Shown: positions 1-5,394 of the stretch, in pieces | Numbering within the stretch: position 1 is the first letter of the stretch | How the letters are laid out: each line of letters starts with the position of its first letter | NCBI GenBank assembly: GCA_028705545.1 | Contig: JAQWDG010000034.1 | Span: forward strand, 1-5,445 | Direction: 5' to 3' | Length of the DNA: 5,445 nucleotides | Source of the DNA: Methanoregula sp. | GTDB lineage: Archaea; Halobacteriota; Methanomicrobia; Methanomicrobiales; Methanospirillaceae | Program-made: the position numbers and the translations under genes | The notes under the pieces: model-generated | What the model saw: only the letters and a program-made list of their open reading frames with translations | The model's database searches: none | What the model was told of the DNA's origin: nothing

Positions 1-310
1 CTACCAGTTCGTCCTTAAACGCGGTATCGGTGAGCGCCCCGACGCTCATGATCACCAGGTCTTTCTTGTGCATGAGCACTTCCCGTGCATGCTCCCGCGC
101 GGCAGCCACCGATGCCGCTTCTACGACGATATCCACATCTGCCGCTACAAACTCCGAAAAATCTTCGCAGGCGCGTGCATGGCAGGTACCGGCAAGTTCC
201 CGGGCCCGCTCCGGAACCCTGTCGTAAACGGCCGCGATCACAAATCCTTCCGCGTGCTGTGCAAGGATGTGCCCGATATTGCCGCATCCCAGCAGCCCGA
301 TGCGTAACAT
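1..310 (-). CDS. nadX: L-aspartate dehydrogenase, N-terminal part (cut by window edge)
   Basis: The frame opens at ATG 310-308 on the minus strand and stays open for 103 codons to the left edge, so the 3' part (more than half of a protein usually about 230-270 aa) lies outside. The N-terminus is a Rossmann NAD(P)-binding fold: beta strand plus GLLGCGNIG at residues 5-13, with an acidic residue ending the second strand (YD, 29-30). VEAAS at 63-67 and the following MSVGALTD (88-95) match the pattern of archaeal L-aspartate dehydrogenases (VEAAS and LSTGAFAD in the Archaeoglobus enzyme, from memory). The family oxidises L-aspartate to iminoaspartate with NAD(P)+, the first step of de novo NAD synthesis, in the cytoplasm. 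No good Shine-Dalgarno precedes the ATG. A weak TATA-like stretch (about 332-341) centred near 26 bp upstream would fit a leaderless transcript. A related NAD(P)-dependent amino-acid dehydrogenase is the alternative. Confidence 0.85.
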   Translation of the reverse strand, partial: MLRIGLLGCGNIGHILAQHAEGFVIAAVYDRVPERARELAGTCHARACEDFSEFVAADVDIVVEAASVAAAREHAREVLMHKKDLVIMSVGALTDTAFKDELV

Positions 311-318
311 GGTGATCA

Positions 319-349
319 GGTTATCGGTACCATAGATTAATGGTTATCC
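319..349. promoter_or_regulatory. repeat cluster in the nadX / methylthiotransferase divergent spacer
   Basis: GGTTATC occurs twice in the same orientation, at 319-325 and 342-348, 23 bp apart. Between and overlapping them is a perfect 5-bp inverted repeat, ACCAT at 329-333 and ATGGT at 340-344, with a 6-bp AT-rich centre. The cluster sits 9-39 bp upstream of the nadX start, where it would overlap the nadX promoter. This could be an operator, but such short repeats can arise by chance. The regulator, if any, is unknown. Confidence 0.25.
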
Positions 350-388
350 ACAAAAGGCCCCGTGGGACAGCCGGGAACCGCCTTACCG

Positions 389-398
389 ATCTTTAACT
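389..398 (+). promoter_or_regulatory. possible TATA box for the methylthiotransferase gene
   Basis: ATCTTTAACT lies about 36 bp upstream of ATG 431. An archaeal start of transcription some 25 bp downstream would give a leader of about 10-15 nt. If right, it rules out the upstream GTG at 362 as the start codon. The match to the archaeal consensus is only moderate. Confidence 0.3.
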
Positions 399-430
399 GC
401 TTTTGTTTCCCAGAAGATAGTGAAACGATC

Positions 431-1711
431 ATGGAAGCCCCCCGGCCCGGGAAAACCCCGACAGATCCGGAACGCATTTTTGCGCCATTAGCGGGAAAGC
501 GGGTGTATATCGAGACCTACGGGTGCGCATACAATTTCGGGGATACGGCAAACCTCGTCGAAGTGCTTCGCCACAGGGGAAGTAGTATTGTCGGATCTCC
601 CGATGAGGCCGAAGCGGTGATCGTCAATACCTGCACGGTTGTCGGCCCGACCGAGCGCCGCATGCTCCGGCGCCTCTCCCTCCTGCGGGACCGGGAACTC
701 TACGTTACCGGCTGCATGCCGCTTGTCCAGCGCGAAGCGATCTTTTCCGTATGCTCTCCCGTTGTGATCCCCCCCGATGCGATCCGCGAGGCTTACCTCT
801 CCGTCCGGACCGTCGCTCCCGGGGGGATCGGGATTGTCCAGGTGGCGCTCGGATGCCTCGGCCACTGCACCTACTGTATCACGCGCAGGGCCCGGGGTCC
901 GCTTGTCAGTTTCCCCGAAAGCGAGATCGTGGAAAAGACCCGGGCCTTTGTCGCCGCGGGTGCCTGCGAGATCCAGCTGACCGCGCAGGATGTCAGTGCC
1001 TATGGCTGCGATACCGGCACATCCCTGCCGGTGCTCCTTTCTGCGGTCAGCAGCATCCCCGGGAACTACCGGATCCGGGCCGGAATGATGAACCCGGCGA
1101 CCGTGCTCCCGGTCCTCGACGACCTTGTGGATGCATTTGCCAGTGATCGGATGTTCCGGTTCCTGCATATCCCGGTCCAGTCCGGATCGGACCGTATTCT
1201 CGAAAAGATGGGGCGGGGCTATACCGTGGAGGAGTTCGAAGATATTGTCGCGGCGTTCCGCGCACGGTATCCGGATATCAGTATCGCAACCGATTTCATC
1301 GTCGGTTTTCCCGGGGAAACAAACGAGGATTTTTCCCAATCCCTTGCCCTTATCGGGAGGATCCGGCCCGCAAAAGTCAACGTTACGCGGTACTCGAAGC
1401 GCCCCTTCACCGGGCCGTTTCCCGAGAAGGACTTCCCCGATTCGGTCAAGAAAGACCGGTCCCGGGCCTTAAATGCGTATGCAGAAGAGCAGTATTCCCT
1501 GACCAACCAGCCCCTGGTGGGGACAACGGTCTCCTGCATGGTAACCGAGAAGCTCCGGCCGGGCTCGGTTATGGCCCGGACGGATACCTATACCGGGGTT
1601 GTCATCGGCGAAGACCTGTCGGTCGGGTCGCATCATGCAGTCGTCCTCACCCGGGACCGGAAATATTTCTTTATGGGTCGGAGGGTGCGGGATATACCGC
1701 ATGACGAATGA
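431..1711 (+). CDS. tRNA t6A37 methylthiotransferase, archaeal MiaB-like (radical SAM, e-MtaB/CDKAL1 type)
   Basis: This is a 426-aa cytoplasmic enzyme that adds a methylthio group to C2 of N6-threonylcarbamoyladenosine at tRNA position 37. The three domains of the methylthiotransferase family appear in order. The UPF0004 N-terminal domain has its three cluster-binding cysteines in YGC (C32), NTC (C68) and TGC (C95). The radical-SAM domain has CLGHCTYC (C142, C146, C149) for the SAM-binding [4Fe-4S] cluster, and further motifs HIPVQSGS and GFPGE (292-296). A TRAM RNA-binding domain spans about 362-421. All six cluster cysteines are present, so the enzyme looks intact. The frame also stays open from a GTG at 362, but the added 23 residues are outside the family domain, so I chose ATG 431. 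Even then about 22 residues precede the usual VYIETYGC start. Archaeal sequences belong with the eukaryal CDKAL1 branch rather than bacterial MiaB. The symbol mtaB is avoided because in methanogens it also means a methanol methyltransferase. Confidence 0.9.
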   Translation: MEAPRPGKTPTDPERIFAPLAGKRVYIETYGCAYNFGDTANLVEVLRHRGSSIVGSPDEAEAVIVNTCTVVGPTERRMLRRLSLLRDRELYVTGCMPLVQREAIFSVCSPVVIPPDAIREAYLSVRTVAPGGIGIVQVALGCLGHCTYCITRRARGPLVSFPESEIVEKTRAFVAAGACEIQLTAQDVSAYGCDTGTSLPVLLSAVSSIPGNYRIRAGMMNPATVLPVLDDLVDAFASDRMFRFLHIPVQSGSDRILEKMGRGYTVEEFEDIVAAFRARYPDISIATDFIVGFPGETNEDFSQSLALIGRIRPAKVNVTRYSKRPFTGPFPEKDFPDSVKKDRSRALNAYAEEQYSLTNQPLVGTTVSCMVTEKLRPGSVMARTDTYTGVVIGEDLSVGSHHAVVLTRDRKYFFMGRRVRDIPHDE

Positions 1712-1718
1712 TTTATAG
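1711..1718 (+). promoter_or_regulatory. probable TATA box for the 179-aa protein gene
   Basis: ATTTATAG begins at the last base of the methylthiotransferase stop codon. A start site about 26 bp downstream (near 1741) would leave a leader of roughly 29 nt that carries the Shine-Dalgarno at 1757-1764. Read-through from the upstream gene is also possible. Confidence 0.4.
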
Positions 1719-1769
1719 CATAACCAGCACCTATTCTTGTTTTACGCCAGAATAACGAGGAGATACCAG

Positions 1770-2309
1770 ATGGACGAGATCGAGACCGGCTTTACCCGGA
1801 TCATGGAAAAGATCGAAGAGATGAAAAAGAAGGACGCGCCGCTTGCAGAGACTGTCAGGAAACATGATGCGGAACTGCTGGGGCGCCTGGCCGTCATGGC
1901 AAAGCCCGTAGTCGAGTCTGTCGGGCTTGACCTGCTCATGAGCGGCAAACAGGACACAAAAAACGAGCTCTACGATACCCGGTATTATCCCGATAAGATG
2001 ATCATCCTCGGAAAGGCGGAACCCGCGGCGTTCCGGCCCGACGACCCCTCAAAGAAGATCTCCGACCAGTTCTGTATCCTCTCCGGCCAGGGCCGGTTTT
2101 TCGAACTGATGTACAGCAGCGACGGCTTTTTCACGGACTCGTATCTCAATCCCATCGACCCGAAGACCGCTCTTGACGAATACGGGTATGATATCCTGTT
2201 CATGCTGTATAAGGCGGTGCGCGATTACTCCGAGGCAGAAAAGGATCTCATCGATGCGCTCGAAAAAGTGATTGCCTATATCTTTGCAGCCCCGGTTGCC
2301 GCAAAATAA
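1770..2309 (+). CDS. uncharacterised 179-aa protein
   Basis: I do not recognise this protein. The start is ATG 1770, preceded by a strong Shine-Dalgarno GAGGAGAT at 1757-1764 with a 5-nt spacer; an in-frame TTG at 1737 lacks such a signal. The protein has no signal peptide or membrane segment and is probably cytoplasmic. Residues 1-45 are highly charged and predicted helical (runs such as EKIEEMKKKD, 13-22), possibly a short coiled coil. The middle, about 60-130, looks like a mixed alpha/beta domain with several aromatics (YYPDKMIILGK at 72-82, GQGRFFELMYSSDGFF at 107-121). The last 45 residues look like two helices (145-172). There is one cysteine (C102), so no metal-cluster motif. Codon use and GC content resemble the neighbours, which argues for a resident gene. 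It lies 58 bp after the methylthiotransferase gene with its own possible promoter and a T-run terminator, so it may be monocistronic. Confidence 0.8.
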   Translation: MDEIETGFTRIMEKIEEMKKKDAPLAETVRKHDAELLGRLAVMAKPVVESVGLDLLMSGKQDTKNELYDTRYYPDKMIILGKAEPAAFRPDDPSKKISDQFCILSGQGRFFELMYSSDGFFTDSYLNPIDPKTALDEYGYDILFMLYKAVRDYSEAEKDLIDALEKVIAYIFAAPVAAK

Positions 2310-2310
2310 C

Positions 2311-2317
2311 TTTTTTT
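2311..2317 (+). terminator. T-run terminator after the 179-aa protein gene
   Basis: Seven consecutive T residues begin 2 bp after the TAA at 2307-2309. Archaeal transcription commonly ends at such T-runs without needing a hairpin. The run overlaps the stop codon (2316-2318) of the convergent minus-strand gene. In the other direction a weaker TTATTTT (2303-2309 read on minus) lies just past that gene's stop. Confidence 0.5.
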
Positions 2318-2774
2318 ATTTCCATTTAAAGAGGGGAAACATCGGTTTTAGCAGGTCGTCCCCGTTTTTCCCGAGCGCAGACAGGGGAAATGTCCGGCTT
2401 GTCTGTGGGCCGTCGGTCTTCGCGTGAAACGAAACGACTGCTTTTGCCTCATCGATCATCCGGGGAAGCGGATAATCGTATACGGCATCGGCCGCGAGTT
2501 CGGGCAGATCGAATTCGATATCGAGCGGGACAACAGCGACATGGATCGCGTATGCCGGTGCATTGCCCTCGTTTTTTACCCGGATCTTCTTTGCATCGTC
2601 CCCGAGCTCTATCGTAATCTCCGGGAGCACCCGGGAATCTTCCATGATCAGCGCCGACATGGCAAGGGCTGCAAGGATAATTGCGCCGGTGGCACCGAGG
2701 TAGACGTTAATAAAGAAGAGGATGACGCAGCAGACGGCACCGATGGCAAGAAGGATGATATGCTTTTTCTCCAT
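2316..2774 (-). CDS. uncharacterised membrane-anchored protein with two N-terminal helices and a beta-rich domain
   Basis: I do not recognise a named family for this 152-aa protein. The N-terminus MEKKH is followed by two hydrophobic segments, about 6-26 and 28-44, separated by a tight turn (LGATG, 26-30), which together form a helical hairpin. With lysines before the first helix, the positive-inside rule puts both the N-terminus and the rest of the protein in the cytoplasm. Residues 48-152 look like a soluble beta-sandwich: alternating hydrophobic strands and a KNEGNAPAYAIHV stretch (67-79), which resembles the turn-plus-strand pattern of CARDB/Ig-like domains. That resemblance is an inference. 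No catalytic motif is visible. The start ATG is preceded by AGGAGGG (2782-2776), a strong anti-SD match but only 1 nt from the ATG, unusually close. The coding strand is supported by the helical hairpin, the SD and the AT-rich promoter-like region upstream. The gene faces away from the tRNA and ends 6 bp from the convergent gene. Confidence 0.75.
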   Translation of the reverse strand: MEKKHIILLAIGAVCCVILFFINVYLGATGAIILAALAMSALIMEDSRVLPEITIELGDDAKKIRVKNEGNAPAYAIHVAVVPLDIEFDLPELAADAVYDYPLPRMIDEAKAVVSFHAKTDGPQTSRTFPLSALGKNGDDLLKPMFPLFKWK

Positions 2775-2797
2775 GCCCTCCTGTAGGACAAAAGACT

Positions 2798-2816
2798 ATT
2801 TTAAAATGTTTAAAAG
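2798..2816 (-). promoter_or_regulatory. TATA-like AT-rich region upstream of the membrane-protein gene
   Basis: Read on the minus strand this is CTTTTAAACATTTTAAAAT. CTTTTAAAC (2816-2808) centred near 2812 would place a start site near 2786, giving a leader of about 11 nt that just includes the AGGAGGG. The adjacent perfect 10-bp palindrome ATTTTAAAAT (2798-2807) would give an almost leaderless message. The T residues in the same stretch could also end the upstream tRNA transcript. Confidence 0.4.
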
Positions 2817-2823
2817 AAGCGAG

Positions 2824-2897
2824 TGGGCCCGATGCGATTCGAACGCATGACCTCCCGGTTATCAGCCGGGCGCACCACCGGGCTATGCTACGGGCCC
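2824..2897 (-). tRNA. trnI: tRNA-Ile (anticodon GAU)
   Basis: The minus strand folds into a complete 74-nt cloverleaf. The acceptor stem is GGGCCCG pairing with CGGGCCC (all seven pairs Watson-Crick), followed by discriminator A at 2824. The D-stem is GCAT with GTGC (one U-G pair). The anticodon stem is CCCGG with CCGGG around loop CTGATAA, giving anticodon GAT at 2863-2861. The variable loop is AGGTC, and the T-stem is ATGCG with CGCAT around TTCGAAT. CCA is not encoded (CTC follows the discriminator), so it must be added after transcription, as is common in archaea. No intron is present. A37 and U36 in the anticodon loop fit the t6A37 modification expected for isoleucine tRNAs. The gene reads ATC and ATT codons. 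Confidence 0.97.
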
Positions 2898-2920
2898 AAA
2901 AGGATTGCCTTGAAATTTAC

Positions 2921-2934
2921 CTTATTAGATATTC
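2921..2934 (-). promoter_or_regulatory. possible box A of the tRNA-Ile promoter
   Basis: On the minus strand, ATATCTAATAAG lies about 25-37 bp upstream of the mature tRNA 5' end, the expected place for an archaeal TATA element. An alternative, CTATAAAAAC at 2952-2943, is stronger in sequence but about 50 bp away, and its complement could serve the plus-strand iorA instead. Confidence 0.35.
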
Positions 2935-2942
2935 CATTGGAG

Positions 2943-2952
2943 TTTTTATAGG
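2943..2952 (+). promoter_or_regulatory. distal TATA-like element upstream of iorA
   Basis: TTTTTATAGG is a good archaeal TATA-like element about 95 bp upstream of the iorA ATG. A transcript started some 25-27 bp downstream would begin near 2974, inside the dyad at 2965-2985. Two other elements compete: GCTATACG at 2994-3001 (start near 3024, leader about 20 nt with the SD) and TTAAAAAATA at 3011-3020 (start near 3041, nearly leaderless). I cannot choose between them from sequence alone. Confidence 0.35.
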
Positions 2953-2964
2953 TTTGTGAATGTC

Positions 2965-2985
2965 GTCGCGGGCGCAGATCGCGAC
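2965..2985. repeat. 21-bp perfect dyad upstream of iorA, candidate operator
   Basis: GTCGCG at 2965-2970 and CGCGAC at 2980-2985 form a perfect 6-bp inverted repeat with a 9-bp spacer. Half-site centres are 15 bp apart, somewhat more than one helical turn. The dyad lies about 13 bp after the distal TATA-like element and just before the second one, a position where a bound repressor would block initiation. It is GC-rich inside an otherwise AT-rich spacer. It could also form a stem-loop in a long leader, or be chance. Confidence 0.35.
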
Positions 2986-3043
2986 AGGATAATGCTATAC
3001 GGCGCGGCGATTAAAAAATACATGTTTTAGAGGATCAGGGATC

Positions 3044-4816
3044 ATGGAACGGCAGTATCTTCTCGGGAACGAGGCCATCGCCCACGCGTGCCTCGAATCG
3101 GGCATCGGTTTTGTCAGCGGGTATCCCGGAACCCCGTCATCGGAGGTTGTCGATGTGCTCCGTGCACAAAAAGACCCCGCGTATCACGTGGAATGGTCGG
3201 TCAACGAAAAAGTTGCGCTTGAAAATGCGCTTGCCGCCGCATGGTGCGGGCTCCGTGCCATCTGCACCATGAAGCATGTGGGCCTCAATGTTGCCGCCGA
3301 CCCGCTCATGACCAGTGCCTATACCGGTGTCACGGGAGGATTTGTGATCCTGAGCGCCGACGACCCGTTCGCGCACAGCTCCCAGAACGAGCAGGACACC
3401 CGCTACTATGCCCACTTTGCCCGGCTCCCCTGCCTCGATCCCGCGGGCGTGCAGGAAGCGCACGACATGATCCCTGCCGCGTTTGCGATCTCCGAGGAAT
3501 TCAGCCTGCCGGTGCTTTTCCGCCCCACGACCAGGATCTGCCATTCGAAGGGTGATGTGGGCCTCGGTGCAGTCGTTCCCAACACCCGGAAAGGTGAGTT
3601 CCACAAGGACCCCCGGCAGTACGTGGTGATCCCCGCCCATACCCGGGTCCTCCACAAAAAACTCAACGAGAAGCAGCCTGCATTGAAAAAGCGCCTCGTG
3701 GAACTGGGATTGAACCATGCCACCGTCGCGGGAAAGACCGCGGTGATTGCAAGCGGGATCGGTGCCTCGTATGTGCAGGAACTCCTGCCCGCGGGAGTCT
3801 CCTTCATGAAGATCGGGGCATATCCGATCGATGAGGAATGGCTCGGGGAGTTCGCCAAAAAGCACGAGAAGATCCTTGTGATCGAGGAGCTCGCCCCTGT
3901 TGTCGAGGAAGCAGTCCGGCAGGTTGCGGGTTGCGTGCCGGTCTTTGGGAAGATCAACGGGTATGCGCCCTACGAAGGCGAGCTCAACCCGGCCATCGTT
4001 GCCGCCGTGATGGTAAAGGCCGGGTTCCTGAAGGAAAACCCGTTTGCCGCAAAAGAAGCCGTCCCGAACCTTCCTCCCCGACCGCCGATCCTCTGCGCCG
4101 GCTGCCACCACCGGGCCGCGTTCTATGCAATGAAGAAGGTCTTTAAGGAATCCGCAGTCTACCCGAGCGATATCGGGTGTTATACGCTCGGCCTCCAGCT
4201 CGGGGCCGTAGATACCACGATCTGCATGGGGGCCTCGATCACGGTCGGGAGCGGGCTTGCCCATGCCGATGCAACGCATGAGGTGGTCTGCACTATCGGC
4301 GATTCGACATTCCTGCACACGGGCGTACAGGGTCTTATGAACGCGGTATACAACGGTGCGAACATGACCGTGGTAATCCTCGACAACCGGATCACGGCGA
4401 TGACCGGCCACCAGCCCAACCCGAACACCGGCCTGACCGCAACGGGTGTCGAGACACCCCCGGTCTCCCTTGATGCCCTCTGCCGTGCCTGCGGGGCAAC
4501 GTTTGTCGAAACGGTAGACCCCTACGATATGACCGGTATGCTCCGGGTGCTTGAAGCAGCGAAGGCGAAAAAGGGTGTCAAGGTGATCATAGCAAAGCAG
4601 ATGTGCGTGATCGTGGCGCGCCGCGCCGGTGTCAAACGCGGCCGGTATGCGGTCAATACGGACCTCTGCACCGGTTGCGGCACCTGCGTCCGGTTCGGCT
4701 GCCCGGCGATCGAGTTCGTGGATGAAAAAGCGCGGATCAACGATCTGTGCAGCGGATGTGCGGTCTGCGCCCGGATCTGTCCTGCCGGGGCGATAGCACG
4801 GGAGGGACGGAAATGA
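3044..4816 (+). CDS. iorA: indolepyruvate:ferredoxin oxidoreductase, alpha subunit
   Basis: IorA (590 aa, normal for the family) is the catalytic subunit of a cytoplasmic TPP- and iron-sulfur-dependent enzyme. It converts indolepyruvate and other aryl-pyruvates plus CoA to aryl-acetyl-CoA, CO2 and reduced ferredoxin, or the reverse when aromatic amino acids are made from aryl-acetates. The pyruvate-oxidoreductase N-terminal domain starts at once with LLGNEAIAHAC and GYPGTPSSE, with the WSVNEK segment (51-56). The TPP-binding domain carries CAGCHHR (351-357), DIGCYTLG (376-383) and the TPP/metal motif GDS (419-421) to DN (447-448). Two C-terminal [4Fe-4S] motifs follow: C542-C545-C548-C553, with the longer last gap typical of IorA, and C569-C572-C575-C579. 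ATG 3044 starts right at the family's usual N-terminus, with a GAGGATCA-like Shine-Dalgarno at 3030-3037. Transcription continues into iorB through an ATGA overlap. Confidence 0.96.
   Translation: MERQYLLGNEAIAHACLESGIGFVSGYPGTPSSEVVDVLRAQKDPAYHVEWSVNEKVALENALAAAWCGLRAICTMKHVGLNVAADPLMTSAYTGVTGGFVILSADDPFAHSSQNEQDTRYYAHFARLPCLDPAGVQEAHDMIPAAFAISEEFSLPVLFRPTTRICHSKGDVGLGAVVPNTRKGEFHKDPRQYVVIPAHTRVLHKKLNEKQPALKKRLVELGLNHATVAGKTAVIASGIGASYVQELLPAGVSFMKIGAYPIDEEWLGEFAKKHEKILVIEELAPVVEEAVRQVAGCVPVFGKINGYAPYEGELNPAIVAAVMVKAGFLKENPFAAKEAVPNLPPRPPILCAGCHHRAAFYAMKKVFKESAVYPSDIGCYTLGLQLGAVDTTICMGASITVGSGLAHADATHEVVCTIGDSTFLHTGVQGLMNAVYNGANMTVVILDNRITAMTGHQPNPNTGLTATGVETPPVSLDALCRACGATFVETVDPYDMTGMLRVLEAAKAKKGVKVIIAKQMCVIVARRAGVKRGRYAVNTDLCTGCGTCVRFGCPAIEFVDEKARINDLCSGCAVCARICPAGAIAREGRK
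4801..4806 (+). promoter_or_regulatory. Shine-Dalgarno of iorB inside the iorA 3' end
   Basis: GGAGGG ends 6 nt before ATG 4813 and lies within the last codons of iorA. It fixes the iorB start at 4813, although the frame is open further upstream from 4747, inside the region encoding the second ferredoxin motif of IorA. Confidence 0.8.
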
Positions 4817-5394
4817 AGAAGAGCTTCGATATCCTTATTGTCGGGATCGGTGGGCAGGGTACCATCCTTGCCTCAAACATCCTCGGGGAAGCCTGCCTCC
4901 TTGAGGGCCGGCACGTGAAGGGTGCCGAGACCCATGGCATGGCCCAGCGCGGCGGCTCGGTCGAGACCCATATCAGGATCGACGGCGAGTTCGGCCCGCT
5001 GATCGTGCCCGGTACCGCAGATCTCCTCGTCTCATTTGACCTGCTCGAAGCGCTGCGGTATTCCCATTACCTTAAGGAGGGCGGGAAGATGGTGGTCAAC
5101 CATCACATGGTCCTCCCGACGTCGGTCTTCACCCAGAAGATCCCGGCCCCGAAGGAAGAGGAGATCGCGGCACAGCTGGCACGGTTTACACCCTGCCTTA
5201 TCGATGCAGACCGGATTGCCGTTGAAGCGGGGAGCGCCCTTGCACAGAACGTGGTGATCCTTGGCGCGGCCTCGTGGTCGATCCCCCTGAAGGCCGAATC
5301 CCTGCAGGAAGCGGTCAAAAAACTCGTCCCGCCAAAGACAGTCGCGGTCAATGTAAAAGCCTTCGAGCTGGGCCGGGCGGCCGGCAGGTCATAA
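4813..5394 (+). CDS. iorB: indolepyruvate:ferredoxin oxidoreductase, beta subunit
   Basis: IorB (193 aa, usual size) is the gamma-domain (pyruvate-oxidoreductase catalytic domain type) partner of IorA; the two form the active aryl-pyruvate oxidoreductase. It begins with FDILIVGIGGQGT, with the glycine-rich GIGGQG at 11-16. Next come the family signature ETHGMAQRGG (39-48) and the C-terminal segment LIDADRIAVEAGSALAQNVVILGA (129-152 region), seen in 2-oxoacid:acceptor oxidoreductase gamma subunits. It contains no iron-sulfur motif, as expected. Its ATG overlaps the iorA stop (ATGA, 4813-4816), which points to translational coupling and 1:1 synthesis. Both subunits appear complete. Downstream genes of this pathway in related archaea often encode an aryl-CoA ligase, but the window ends too soon to see one. 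Confidence 0.95.
   Translation: MKKSFDILIVGIGGQGTILASNILGEACLLEGRHVKGAETHGMAQRGGSVETHIRIDGEFGPLIVPGTADLLVSFDLLEALRYSHYLKEGGKMVVNHHMVLPTSVFTQKIPAPKEEEIAAQLARFTPCLIDADRIAVEAGSALAQNVVILGAASWSIPLKAESLQEAVKKLVPPKTVAVNVKAFELGRAAGRS

Noticed and set aside
15..315. Several short frames on both strands over the left edge
   Set aside because: They overlap the nadX start, whose Rossmann motif and VEAAS segment make the minus frame from 310 the real one; the others are arginine-rich shadows.
488..1339. 283-aa open frame on the minus strand opposite the methylthiotransferase gene
   Set aside because: Antisense shadow of a gene with all six conserved cluster cysteines; the composition is charged and low in hydrophobic segments, with no family resemblance.
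2424..2786. 120-aa plus-strand frame opposite the membrane-protein gene
   Set aside because: No SD, cysteine- and aspartate-rich composition with no fold pattern. The minus strand has an SD, a helical hairpin and a promoter-like region, so it is the better coding strand.
2898..3043. Attachment site or mobile element beside the tRNA gene
   Set aside because: tRNA genes are common integration sites, but I see no repeat of the tRNA 3' end, no integrase and no shift in composition of the flanking genes.
3137..4411. 424-aa open frame on the minus strand opposite iorA
   Set aside because: It is strikingly long but lies wholly antisense to a gene with unmistakable IorA motifs. The protein is rich in G, R, D and H with no recognisable domain, as expected from the reverse complement of GC-rich codons.
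4747..4812. Upstream extension of iorB
   Set aside because: It would translate the second iron-sulfur motif region of iorA in another frame. The SD at 4801-4806 and the FDILIVGIGGQG start point to ATG 4813.
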